Shown here: positions 20,760 to 31,815 of the stretch, in pieces
Layout: every line of letters begins with the position of its first letter
Numbering within the stretch: position 1 is the stretch's first letter
Assembly: GCA_946894095.1 (NCBI GenBank)
Contig: OX335660.1
Span: 13,273,001 to 13,337,000 of the forward strand
DNA from: Incurvaria masculella
Taxonomy: Eukaryota; Arthropoda; Insecta; Lepidoptera; Incurvariidae
DNA length: 64,000 nt
Direction: 5' to 3'
Position numbers and translations under genes: made by a program
Notes under the pieces: model-generated
The model's database searches: none
What the model was told of the DNA's origin: nothing
Seen by the model: the letters and a program-made list of their open reading frames with translations, nothing else

Positions 20760-22380
20760 AAGACTCAGGCACACAACTCATCACCACACTCACTCCAGGC
20801 AGACTTGGGTGAATCATCTTGTGTGGTTTGGACCGTATGTGTATCTGTTAAATTTTTGTATTGTATCTCTTAGAATACCGCAACTGAAATATCATTAATA
20901 TACTCCGCAGATTAAGATATCATAAAATGAAAATTAATATTTGATACCGGTGACGCGGTCTCAGGAAATTAATAAAGTTAAATTTTCCAATTCCTTGTAT
21001 GGATTTGCACATCTGTTAAGGTTATAAAATCAATGGTTTTCCCCAGTCAGATAAATGAATTCCAGTTATATTCCATTGTTTACGAAAGGTCTAGTTCTAC
21101 AGTCTAGGTTGTATCAAAAACGAATGATTTTTGTTTAACCTTACATCCTTTCGCTGCCTTTCGAAGTTTATATTCCACGATTCGGATTCGAGCAAACAAA
21201 CTTAAACGCAACAATCCAAATGTTATCCCGCTCGCTCGCCGGACAATGCATCCATCATCGTGATGGTTCGCCCCATTGTTGCGCGGACGTTTGGCAACAG
21301 GTGGACTTAGCTGTGCGAGCGATGCTATATCATTCATCACCCGGCCGAGGCGGCGTGTGCGGCCCGTCCGTGCGACCATCAATCTCAATATATTCGTTAC
21401 TTGACGCCCGACAACGTCTAGTTGCAGCCGCAACTAGGTAACGCAATGGTAGGATAGGACGTTTTTGTTCCAGACTCAAAAGTGTAAGTGTCGATTTAAG
21501 GGCGTGACAATGGCCATCACTTTACTAAGAGAAAAAACATTTTATTATTTTAAAAAACCCTAACTTACTACTCATTTTGATATTTAAAAAAGATGATGAT
21601 TGTTTATTAAAATATATTCCGATTCTAAACATAGCATTTATAATAATAAAAAATAAAAAAAGAACCCATGGCAATTACATTAATAAGAAAATCAATGAAC
21701 AATTCTATAAAAAAATGTTTTGCAATCAATATTATTTTAGGAATGTTTTTACACCAATTTCATGCATTATTATCCATGTGAGTTAGTTAGTCACTCATTA
21801 AATAAAAGAGAAATTGTGATTTTTTGTGTTTTAAGCCTCTAATTACACCCCACTTTCAAGGCAAATGTGAGGATGACAGACTCGTAGTGCAATCCGCTGA
21901 TTGAATGGCTTCGTCGACAACAGCTATTCTTAGTAGTTGCGCCATTCCTTCAGAGATGGCGCTGCTAGTAACAATACTTCACTATCGAGAAACGATACGC
22001 AACTTCAGCACCCATCGAGAACGACCTAGAAATAAATGCCGTAAATTGAGTCAATTAAACTACAACAGATATAACTCGATTCATTCGTCATGCAAGTCAA
22101 AGCGTAGAACAATACTCCGCTTCAAGTAATCAATTACAAAAGTGTTTGCGGAAATTATAAAACGAAATTAGTCTAATGACCCTGCAATAGAACGGTTCTT
22201 TTGCTATACTAGTTTTAACGCCACATTGAATCACTTCAAGATTAGTCACCCCCAGGAAAAAGTATTTATGGCCGGAAAGCCATCACTGACGATAACTGTT
22301 TTTGAAATTGTATTGATATAATCTAAACTAACCTAGCGAAAGACAGTTATTGAGTGTCTTCCACTACTGAAAATGTATTT
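20760..22380. other. AT-rich sequence upstream of the last recognised NAA15 exon
   Basis: No further NAA15 exon recognised on the minus strand. The frames at 21104-21433 and 21577-21786 show no domains. Probably intron or intergenic DNA. Confidence 0.4.
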
Positions 22381-22419
22381 AATTGAAATCAGGCCACATA
22401 AGTGGAACAGCGTATCTTT

Positions 22420-22690
22420 GGTCAGCCTCGGTAGCTCAGTATGCTACGCCTTGCGATTCGATAAGTTGGGGAAGGAACCTCAGGTACTGGATCGGTGACC
22501 ATTTTCAACCGTTGAAGCTGACCCCTGGTTCGGATTCCACGTTAATCTGTAGGTCCCCTTCCTTACTCACTAGGTGGGAGGGTTAATCCAGCCCGGGTTG
22601 GTACCATCGCATTGAATGAACGATGGTCGAAGCGGCAATTCAAAATTGTTCGTGTTTTCCATTCAGTTCTCAAAGTAACAGCCTCGGAGT
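22420..22690 (+). mobile_element. SINE copy with tRNA-like head, variant without 5S segment
   Basis: Plus strand: cagcctcggtagctcagtat (A-box-like), ggatcggtgacc, ctggttcggattccacg (B-box-like), then aggtccccttccttact and cccgggttggtaccatcgc. The region between the boxes is related to, but lacks, the TTAAGCAAC 5S block, as in 5101-5415. Confidence 0.72.
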
Positions 22691-22925
22691 GTACGCAAAG
22701 GAACAGCTTTGAAGTCCAGTAGCCACCACCGACGTCACTGGGGCCCCGAGAGCGGCCAAAGGCGTTTCGTGTCGCAACAGCCACTCTCACAGACCGGACA
22801 CTTGATCTTGTACCCCGAGAGCGACTCCTGCACCCACCGGTCCGCGACCGCATCGAGGCAAGTTCAAAGAGCCGCCCACCGGCCGGCCGGCGGACTGGTC
22901 GAGCGGTTCAGAGTGGGCAGTCTGA

Positions 22926-23247
22926 GTTCTCACCGAAATTGGCGTTTACGGCAAACCGATCGACTGGCGTTTTCTCCAAACTCCATACAAGTTTTTACTA
23001 GATATTCTGTTGTTTTACTTCTTCAAGCTGTCAAAGTCAAACGCGGACTTCCGATTTGTATAAAACCCGTAGTGGACGTAAACGGCAACGTCGACGTATT
23101 TACGGCAACGTTGAGTAAGCTGTCAAATCAAGCTCGGACTCGCAAATGTTAGTTCGCTTAACGCCCGCTGCGCGCGCTCTTCAATTTCTCCATACATTTG
23201 AAAACGCCAGTCGATCGGTTTGCCGTAACGCCAATTGAGGTGACAAC
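22926..23247. mobile_element. MITE with ~45-bp TIR (TCACCTAAATTGGCGTTTACG family)
   Basis: Left gttctcaccgaaattggcgt and the following aaaccgatcgactggcg are inverted at the right end (cgccagtcgatcggttt, then acgccaattgaggtgacaac). Related copies are at 24825-24890, 37070-37672, 40768-41000, 48858-49505 and 57497-57780. No coding capacity. Confidence 0.85.
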
Positions 23248-23269
23248 TTAGACTACCGGCTCAGGGGCC

Positions 23270-23490
23270 ATATGCGTCGCAGCCGCGCCCATTTGAAATT
23301 CCTTTCGCGGGCGAATGTCCCCGAGATGAAGGATTGGCGCGGTCGATTCGGCGAGCAAGGTTCCGCGCGCGGAATGTGCGCGGCGGAACCGTACCGCCGC
23401 GGCCGGGATGGAGGTGGGCGCGGCGGGCGACTTGGGACGGTTGCGACAAACTCGCGGTCCCGAGGTCCCGTGTTCGATTGTCCGTGTGCG
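23270..23490. other. GC-rich block, no gene recognised
   Basis: High CpG content with several overlapping short frames on both strands (cgcggccgggatggaggtgg core). None shows a domain or a convincing splice frame. It directly follows the TIR element at 22926-23247. Confidence 0.35.
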
Positions 23491-23581
23491 GGTTCCGTTG
23501 CCACCTATGGTGGCAAATATTTTAGCTGAGATTTCAAAAAATAATAATGTAAGCTTTTTTAGCTTAAGCTTTTTCGTAAGC

Positions 23582-23835
23582 TTTTTTAGGTACCCAACGG
23601 AACCCTATTACTAAGCCTCCGCGGTCCGTCCGTCAACCTGTCTGTCACAGGGCTATATCTCATGAACCGTAACAGGTAGACATTTTAAATTTTCACAGAA
23701 AATGTATTTATATTACCGCTACTTGGAGAGATGGAAGAAACATCTATACTGTCGTAATTCCCTTAAATCTTATACAATGCTGCAGAGACCTCAGTGTACG
23801 AGTCCGACTCGCACTTGGCCGGTTTTTTTTTCAAA
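23582..23835 (-). repeat. GTGCGAGTCGGACTCGCAC repeat family copy
   Basis: From ggtacccaacggaaccctat through gtccgtccgtcaacctgtc and ctatatctcatgaacc to gagtccgactcgcacttggc and a poly-T run. About 250 bp. The family carries a (GTCC)n/(GGAC)n tract near one end and a palindrome near the other. Confidence 0.8.
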
Positions 23836-24159
23836 TTCAATGTATTTAACATCACAGGTTGCAGAAAATAACCCAGGTCTACCATATATCTTAATTCTAT
23901 TAAAGGGCAGACTATTTCTGCTGGCTGGTCGGATTGCCAACAGTCAAGTATGAATGTGACGCGTGTTTTTGAAGCATGTATCGTCCTTTAGATTAAGTTG
24001 CACCGAAGATGTTATCCTAACAAAAGTCCTATTTGATTGTTCATCGACCAAACATCCTCTGCCATGGCTAACAGCAACCATGGCGGATGGAAACGTGTTC
24101 ACCTGAGGGAAGAGGCGACTAATTTTTTGTCTCGCTCGCTCATGATGGACAGCCATCTT

Positions 24160-24820
24160 GCTTCTCGCCGCCATGTTTGAAGTTATTCAAACATATTCGA
24201 ATTTCGAAAGTTGCAGGAGACGCATAGTAACTATAACATATTCGCTAGACATGTCTGCAAAGAATGTTTCGTTAGAAACAAATTACATGTACACCGAGAT
24301 TATGCAGTTGACAATTTCCCCATTGTGGCATTCGCATTCCACACGTGCCAAGTGACAAATCCAACGGTAGGCGAACCGCAGCCTATGCCGCGATAAGATC
24401 TGGGCCGTGAGGGTAGGTTCGTGCGCCGCTCGCGGCCGGACGGTGCGCGCGGCTGTCATTGCGAAATTGGTTCGGAATATTGTCGAGGCAGGGCAGCCGG
24501 TACCGACCTGACCTGCGCACGCGCTGCCTACTCGCGACGAATCGAAAGCCGCGCTCCGATCGGTGCATTCGCGCACTCCAAGACGACTTAAGTATCCAAG
24601 TCCAAGGGCCGAGTGCACGAAAGAACAAAAAATCAAAATCAACGTCAAAGTATGATCAAACACGTCACTTTGTGTGGACAGTATGGAAGGAACTCTATGC
24701 GGTTCACTGAGTGACGTGTTTGAACTTTGATTAACTCAGCCGTTTCTTCGTGCAACCGGGGCTAAGTCTCCAAGACGGCCTGGTTAAGCTCGGACGGGAG
24801 AGAGCCCCTAGTCCCACCAG
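24160..24820. other. Unassigned sequence with a foldback at 24605-24765
   Basis: agtgcacgaaagaac ... gatcaaacacgtcac (24611-24668) is loosely inverted at 24709-24760 (gtgacgtgtttgaactttga ... ttcttcgtgcaac). The GC-rich stretch 24380-24600 gives overlapping spurious frames. Confidence 0.5.
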
Positions 24821-24824
24821 TCAC

Positions 24825-24890
24825 CTAAATTGGCGTTTACGCCAACCGGCGTAGTTCCGTAAGCGCCGATTTAGATAACTCGGAGTGACC
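24825..24890. mobile_element. 65-bp minimal MITE consisting only of TIRs
   Basis: gtcacctaaattggcgttta is followed within 65 bp by its imperfect reverse complement taagcgccgatttagataac. These are the two ends of the 22926-23247 family joined with almost no internal sequence. Confidence 0.7.
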
Positions 24891-24956
24891 ACTCTGACTG
24901 CACCCTTACCCTAAGGTCCTGGCTTTGAGTAAAAAGTTACATCGTCGGAGCGGCCA

Positions 24957-25178
24957 ATGAACGTAACGTCTGTGGCTACCGAAATGGAAGTGTCGCGCGA
25001 GTCTGTGGCGGGTGCCCCGTGGGCGACACGTTGGATGCCGGTTGCCACACCGACCACCGCTCATGGCGATGGAGGAACCTCTACCTGTCGGGTAGGCGTG
25101 AGAACGTCAAACCTCACGCCCGTGCCTGCCGACGCCATAGTTCGTGTGGTTCAATTTGTCACGAGCATGCCGAATTAG
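24957..25178 (+). other. Unidentified 73-codon open frame
   Basis: A GC-rich frame (start ATG 24957, stop 25176-25178) with no domain I recognise and no splice partners found. It ends 65 bp before a TIR element. It may be the 3' remnant of a retroelement. I do not assign a function. Confidence 0.2.
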
Positions 25179-25245
25179 CCTCAATTTGAACATACAACCA
25201 TACACACCTCCCCTAAAGAAACCTCGGTGTGGAAAATATATATAT

Positions 25246-25918
25246 TACGGTTAAAGCCCGATGTTGGTTAAAGTCCAATAAAATATTTTTTCATTTATAT
25301 TCAATTCAATATTCAATAAAATATTTCATTTCTGCACATATATTCATGTTGAGTGCACTAATTAAGAGTCGATGCCGAGAGAAAAAATTGAATTTTGAAA
25401 TGTTTTTTTAAGGAATAAACCATTTTTGTGTGAAAAACCGGCCAAGTGCGAGTCGGACTCGCACACGAAGAGTTCCGTACTGTCGTACAAGATTCAAGAA
25501 GAAAATTACGTTTTTTGTATGGGTCCAATGTATGGGTGTATAGTCCCATTATTTTAATTTTTTACCTTTAATTTTTATTATTTTTTTTATTTTACCTATT
25601 TGTTCTTCTAGCGGCAAAATAAATACACACTCTGTGAAAATTTCAGCTACCTACCTATTACGGTTCATGAGATACAGCCCTGTGACAGACGGACGGACGG
25701 ACGGTCGGATGGACGGACAGCGGAGGCTTAGTAATAGGGTTCCGTTTTCACCCATTGGGTACGGAACCCTAAAAAGGGGAAAAAATAGGTTAAGATTATT
25801 TTTTCTTACCATATACTCGAAATAAGTTAGTAAGTAAGAAGACACGGGTATATGTTAAAAATTTCATGTACCTTCAAGGAAAACTTCTGACTTTAACCAA
25901 CATCGTGCTTTAACCGTA
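25246..25918. mobile_element. TIR element GGTTAAAGC-CGATGTTGGTTAAAG
   Basis: tacggttaaagcccgatgtt at 25246, continuing to ggttaaagtc, is inverted at 25889-25918 (gactttaaccaacatcgtgc ... taaccgta), giving 30-bp TIRs with one mismatch. Inside sits a complete GTGCGAGTCGG-family repeat (25433-25775). The left border of the 1760-bp tandem duplication falls within its right TIR. Confidence 0.8.
25433..25775 (+). repeat. GTGCGAGTCGGACTCGCAC repeat family copy
   Basis: aaaccggccaagtgcgagtcg through ttccgtactgtcg, gcggcaaaataaatacacac, ggttcatgagatacagccc, a GGAC tract (25690-25710) and tagggttccgttttcaccc to acggaaccctaaaaa. Nested in the TIR element 25246-25918. Confidence 0.85.
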
Positions 25919-27652
25919 GCATATAAATGCGGCGGGAGCCACCCCATCTAGTGCATAGTAAGGAAATCTAGATCTTTATGTGGAATTCGAACCACGAGCA
26001 AGAAACCCCTCTGACGACACGCACGGAAAGAAATACAGTGGGCCCAATTTTACTATTTTGAAATGCCTGATTTTGTGCTGTGAGTCAAACACGTTTCAGG
26101 AAGCATAAAAATACCACATTAAATTGAGCGTTGCTAACGCTCGAAATCCAAGAACAGCTCCACAAAATGTCGCAAGTCTAGAATAAATATTCACGCGAAT
26201 GAGTGCACGCAAGACCTGCTGCGAGTAATGCGACCAACGACCGATTGTGCTCGAGATTGCGAGCTGCGCGGCCGCTATAAACTAGAGAAATGGACGGCAC
26301 TTTGGGCAATGCCTGCGGTGGAATTTCAAGACCTACGCGAAAATTCGCTCACTCTTTGCACAAGCAGGCCGTTGCACATTGCACATGAGACACCGAATCC
26401 CAATGGCGTTTCGGGCAAGGCTTTCGTCGAGGGTAGGGGCGGGGGAAAAGCAAGACTCTTGCTAAGGTCGCCTTTCAAGGGAAGCAAAATTATTTGTCTA
26501 GGGAGGACAATAATAAGCTCGACTTTCAAGCTCCTTTTGCTAAGGACGGGGCGGGGACGGAGGGATAGCAAATCATTTGTCTAGAGAGGACAATAATAAG
26601 CTCGACTTTCAAGCTCCTTTTGCTAAGGACGGGGCGGGGGTGGAGGGATAGCAAATCATTTGTCTAGAGAGGACAATAATAAGCTCGACTTTCAAGCTCC
26701 TTTTGCTAAGGACGGGGCGGGGGTGGAGGGATAGCAAATCATTTGTCTAGAGAGGACAATAATAAGCTCGACTTTCAAGCTCCTTTTGCTAAGGACGGGG
26801 CGGGGGTGGAGGGATAGCTAATCATTTGTCTAGAGAGGACAATAATAAGCTCGACTTTCAAGCTCCTTTTGCTACGGACGGGGCGGGGGTGGAGGGATAG
26901 CAAATCATTTGTCTAGAGAGGACAATAATAAGCTCGAATTTCAAGCTCCTTTTGCTAAGGACGGGGCGGGGGTGGAGGGATAGCAAATAATTTGTCTAGA
27001 GAGGACAATAATAAGCTCGACTTTCAAGCTCCTTTTGCTAAGGACGGGGCGGGGGTGGAGGGATAGCAAATCATTTGTCTAGAGAGGACAATAATAAGCT
27101 CGACTTTCAAGCTGCTTTTGCTAACGACGGGGAGGGAGTGGAGGGATAGCAAAACATATAAGCTCGACTTTCACGCTCCTTTTGCTAAGGCGGGGTGATA
27201 GTTAAACATTTGTCTAGAGAGGGCAACAATAAGCTCGACTTTAAAACTCATTATGCTAATGACGGGGGCGGGGGGTGGGGAGAAAGCAAGACTTACCTAG
27301 GGAGGGCAACAATAAGCTCGACTTTCATAAGGCTTTGGTTTCGCTAGACAGCATTTTTTTATTCAACCAAACTATGCGAAACATGCGGTGACATGAACTG
27401 TATGAATTACAGTAGATACCTCAGGGACAAACGAGTCACGCGCGTGACAGCAAGGAGAATCAAGAAACTTGTCGGGCTCAAACAAAGGTGATAGTGAACA
27501 TGTCAGGAAATCTGCATGGCTCTCCGTGAACTATATTTAGCGTGAGGTGTGAAGCTAGTAGACTAGGAGGTCGCGACAAAAATGGTAACGATAACGTAAA
27601 TGGCTGAAACTGGGTTCACGAGATAAAGTACAAGCCTCTGAAGCTAAATGTG
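25893..27652. repeat. 1760-bp tandem duplication, copy 1
   Basis: Appears base-for-base identical to 27653-29412 by line-by-line reading at an offset of 1760. It includes half a TIR, a SINE-like scrap (gtaaggaaatctagatctt), an 83-bp minisatellite and, at 27566-27652, the left end of a GGAGGTC element cut off by the duplication junction. The identical 118-codon frames at 26228 and 27988 are minisatellite read-through, not genes. Confidence 0.92.
26430..27345. repeat. 83-bp minisatellite (copy 1)
   Basis: About eight regular 83-bp units, each with agctcgactttcaagctcct, tttgctaaggacggggcgg, gggatagcaaatcatttgtc and gagaggacaataata (starts near 26518, 26601, 26684 and so on), followed by three shorter degenerate units to 27345. 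G-rich on the plus strand. Confidence 0.93.
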
Positions 27653-29412
27653 TTAACCAACATCGTGCTTTAACCGTAGCATATAAATGCGGCGGGAGCC
27701 ACCCCATCTAGTGCATAGTAAGGAAATCTAGATCTTTATGTGGAATTCGAACCACGAGCAAGAAACCCCTCTGACGACACGCACGGAAAGAAATACAGTG
27801 GGCCCAATTTTACTATTTTGAAATGCCTGATTTTGTGCTGTGAGTCAAACACGTTTCAGGAAGCATAAAAATACCACATTAAATTGAGCGTTGCTAACGC
27901 TCGAAATCCAAGAACAGCTCCACAAAATGTCGCAAGTCTAGAATAAATATTCACGCGAATGAGTGCACGCAAGACCTGCTGCGAGTAATGCGACCAACGA
28001 CCGATTGTGCTCGAGATTGCGAGCTGCGCGGCCGCTATAAACTAGAGAAATGGACGGCACTTTGGGCAATGCCTGCGGTGGAATTTCAAGACCTACGCGA
28101 AAATTCGCTCACTCTTTGCACAAGCAGGCCGTTGCACATTGCACATGAGACACCGAATCCCAATGGCGTTTCGGGCAAGGCTTTCGTCGAGGGTAGGGGC
28201 GGGGGAAAAGCAAGACTCTTGCTAAGGTCGCCTTTCAAGGGAAGCAAAATTATTTGTCTAGGGAGGACAATAATAAGCTCGACTTTCAAGCTCCTTTTGC
28301 TAAGGACGGGGCGGGGACGGAGGGATAGCAAATCATTTGTCTAGAGAGGACAATAATAAGCTCGACTTTCAAGCTCCTTTTGCTAAGGACGGGGCGGGGG
28401 TGGAGGGATAGCAAATCATTTGTCTAGAGAGGACAATAATAAGCTCGACTTTCAAGCTCCTTTTGCTAAGGACGGGGCGGGGGTGGAGGGATAGCAAATC
28501 ATTTGTCTAGAGAGGACAATAATAAGCTCGACTTTCAAGCTCCTTTTGCTAAGGACGGGGCGGGGGTGGAGGGATAGCTAATCATTTGTCTAGAGAGGAC
28601 AATAATAAGCTCGACTTTCAAGCTCCTTTTGCTACGGACGGGGCGGGGGTGGAGGGATAGCAAATCATTTGTCTAGAGAGGACAATAATAAGCTCGAATT
28701 TCAAGCTCCTTTTGCTAAGGACGGGGCGGGGGTGGAGGGATAGCAAATAATTTGTCTAGAGAGGACAATAATAAGCTCGACTTTCAAGCTCCTTTTGCTA
28801 AGGACGGGGCGGGGGTGGAGGGATAGCAAATCATTTGTCTAGAGAGGACAATAATAAGCTCGACTTTCAAGCTGCTTTTGCTAACGACGGGGAGGGAGTG
28901 GAGGGATAGCAAAACATATAAGCTCGACTTTCACGCTCCTTTTGCTAAGGCGGGGTGATAGTTAAACATTTGTCTAGAGAGGGCAACAATAAGCTCGACT
29001 TTAAAACTCATTATGCTAATGACGGGGGCGGGGGGTGGGGAGAAAGCAAGACTTACCTAGGGAGGGCAACAATAAGCTCGACTTTCATAAGGCTTTGGTT
29101 TCGCTAGACAGCATTTTTTTATTCAACCAAACTATGCGAAACATGCGGTGACATGAACTGTATGAATTACAGTAGATACCTCAGGGACAAACGAGTCACG
29201 CGCGTGACAGCAAGGAGAATCAAGAAACTTGTCGGGCTCAAACAAAGGTGATAGTGAACATGTCAGGAAATCTGCATGGCTCTCCGTGAACTATATTTAG
29301 CGTGAGGTGTGAAGCTAGTAGACTAGGAGGTCGCGACAAAAATGGTAACGATAACGTAAATGGCTGAAACTGGGTTCACGAGATAAAGTACAAGCCTCTG
29401 AAGCTAAATGTG
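27653..29412. repeat. 1760-bp tandem duplication, copy 2
   Basis: Second copy, starting ttaaccaacatcg at 27653. It runs into an intact GGAGGTC element (29326-30016) that copy 1 holds only in part, so the original segment was the copy-2 arrangement on the right and the 25246-25918 element on the left. Confidence 0.92.
28190..29105. repeat. 83-bp minisatellite (copy 2)
   Basis: Same array as 26430-27345 inside the second duplication copy, with the same unit variants in the same order. Confidence 0.93.
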
Positions 29413-30016
29413 TCAGTCTGCCTGTGCCAAGTGGTTGCGTTACGTCGATAAGGCGCCTGAAAAAGTAGTTATGGTGACAAAAAATACATATGATAAAGTA
29501 AATAGATGCAAATGACGAAGCATGAAAGTATCAATACATACTTGCTTAGCAATACAAAAACGGAACAAATCTTTGGTTGCATTTAGTAGTTATAGGCGAT
29601 TTAGGTTACACATATAACTTTAGGTATATTTAAGTATTTCATTAAGTAACCGTCTGGTTATTGTTGTATAATTAATAGGTATCAATGTTTCCAGATAATC
29701 AGTATATTCATCAGCCTTTGGTTGCATTAAGTAGTTATAGGCGATTTAGGTTACAGATATAACTTTAGGTATATTTAAGTATTTCATTAAGTATCCGTCT
29801 GGTTATTGTTGTATAATTAATAGGTATCAATGTTTCCAGATAATCAGTATATTCATCAGCAGGTACATACCAGCATCTATTTTATATAGCCAATCTAGAA
29901 AACGCAACCACTTGGCATGGGCAGACCGACATGTTTAGCATCAGAGGGTCGTTCACTAACATGTGAACCCAGATTCAGCAATTTACCTTATCGTGACCAA
30001 AAATGTCGTGACCTCC
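29326..30016. mobile_element. GGAGGTC-TIR element (copy 2)
   Basis: GGAGGTCGCGAC...aacgtaaatggctgaaactggg on the left, inverted at the right end (acccagattcagcaattta...GTCGTGACCTCC). It lacks the LINE insertion of copy 1. A 145-bp internal direct duplication lies at 29571-29715 / 29716-29860. No transposase frame. Confidence 0.83.
29571..29860. repeat. 145-bp direct duplication
   Basis: ctttggttgcattwagtagt ... ttcatcagc occurs twice, head to tail, with few differences. It is unique to this copy of the GGAGGTC element. Confidence 0.85.
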
Positions 30017-30290
30017 CGGAATATAGCGGGTGCGGCCGGGCGGAGGTGAGTGGGTAGATAGAACAAAGTGAACAAAGCCCGCGCTAGGCGTCGTCGCCGG
30101 AATGCTGGGTGAGATATTTTTTGCGAGCTGCAAGTTCGACACAGCTGCGGTGAACTGTGCCTCTAGTAGGGTTGTCGCGTCATTGTGATCGTTGCTATTT
30201 TTAAATTTTACTAGGATAACGTGGTCAATGTAATGCCTTTAGGAGCTGCATGACGCTATTCCTACGTTACCTCTCTGCCACTTTATTTAT

Positions 30291-31003
30291 CATCTTACAA
30301 AGATAATGAGGTGATCGAGTTCAATACAATGGCTCGTGCTTGTTTCCTCAGTCAAATGAAGATATATTTTTCTGAAATGTTGTACATTAAGGCTGTCGTG
30401 AAGTCACAGGCAATCATAGATTTGATATTTTCAAGAAATGCATTCTTTGTCCATTGACCAAGGCACAATGTTGCACGGCGACTGCCATTAAAATAGCGAA
30501 ATCTTCTTCCCGGACCTAACGTTTTCCTGCCTCTCAGCTATGTCATAATTGATTTTTTTTCTTGAGAAAGCTTCATTCTATCTATGTCCGTATATTTTGT
30601 TTTTTTTTTTGTAAATATCTGTATTTTCAGTAAAAATGAACGTAAAAAATTACAACTTTTTTTCCAATGTTTATTAGCCAATATTTTCCAAACTGAAAGA
30701 TTTATTAAAAAAAATGAAATCATACATTTCTAGACATAGAGAGCTAAGAGTTTCTACGTTTTGATTTTTTTACAACTTAACTTATATCAATGTACGCCCT
30801 TAAAAATGTACATATACATTTTAGAGGCGTATTTCATGGATAAAAGTATTTATATAAAATAACAAAACGTACGGGCTTAGCTCTCAGTTGATATATTTTA
30901 TGTACAAAATTGCAGAAAAATAAGTCTCAATTTGTGAGGAAACAGGCACGAACCATTGTATGGAACTCGATCTCCTCATTGCCCTCGTTAGGATCTGACT
31001 CAA
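30291..31003. mobile_element. Foldback element, AATGAGGTGATCGAGTTC arms (copy 1)
   Basis: The left arm (gataatgaggtgatcgagtt ... tttcctcagtcaaat) is inverted at the right (tgaggaaacaggcacgaacc ... ggaactcgatctcctcatt). It is the same family as 32482-32861 and the half copy 60738-60912. The internal poly-T/A-rich part has only spurious frames. Confidence 0.75.
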
Positions 31004-31350
31004 TCGATGGGATAATTTAGGTTACATTTTAATTGTGATGATGCAGCCAGCCCTAGAGACAGGCGACTGCCATTGAACACGACCGGCTGTGGCTGGTGGC
31101 TGACAATAATTTACTATCTATCTGCCGACACGATCTAGCCGCCACCACGGCGGCACCGCCCGGCGACCGAGGCGGCGCGATAGCACGGGCGCGTGCCAAA
31201 GCGGCGGGCCTAACATTTACTCTCAACAAATGCTGAGAGGCCAGCTCTTCCGATGTTCTTTCTAAGCTTCGCGTTGAGTACTGTGACAACGCACTTGTCG
31301 CCGGAGACCGCTCTGCAAAGACTGTGGTGACAAGTCGTCGTTTGTATTGT
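31004..31350. other. Unassigned, with a GC-rich patch at 31125-31215
   Basis: The frame 31053-31289 (-) is Ala/Arg-rich and without a domain. Nothing else recognised. Confidence 0.35.
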
Positions 31351-31815
31351 ATTTTGTTTTATGCAACTGGATCCCTGACATGGCTGGCTAATACCACACC
31401 CACCGTCACGATATTAAAAAGAAAGAAAGTACGTTTATTTTTTTCCAACACATAATTTAGAATACTTACAAAATTCAAAATACACATTTGTGGAGAAAAA
31501 AAGGAGCCAGCTCAGCATTTTGTGCTGCAGGTCCCTCTTGATGAGTGAACTACAGCGCTGATTTTACGCTGGTCCGGACACACTTACGACTAACAGCCGT
31601 TTGTCGTGAGTAGGAAACATAATACACAAAACCAGAAATTACGGAAGGAATTAGGTGCCATGGCAAGCCCTTACATCTTTATGAGCACGGCTACATTGAA
31701 CTGTATGGAAAACACCATCCAATGCGATGTCACCAACCCGGGCGTTAAAACTTTAACCACCTTTTAAGGGCAATGGGCCTCCAGTTTTACATGGATTCCG
31801 AACCATGAAACATGA
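31350..31815 (-). mobile_element. SINE body copy with nested insertion
   Basis: SINE sequence (caactggatccctgacatgg ... ccaccgtcacgatatta) stops at about 31415 and resumes at about 31640 (acggaaggaattaggtgcca ... ccaacccgggcg). The ~225 bp between them ends on a poly-T-like side (gtttatttttttccaac) and looks like a second short retroelement on the minus strand. Confidence 0.65.

Noticed and set aside
21104..21433. Candidate upstream NAA15 exon (109-codon minus frame)
   Set aside because: The translated sequence does not resemble any NAA15 segment.
26228..26584. 118-codon open frame, present identically at 27988-28344
   Set aside because: It runs into the 83-bp minisatellite, overlaps an antisense frame, has no domain, and its duplication is explained by the 1760-bp tandem repeat.
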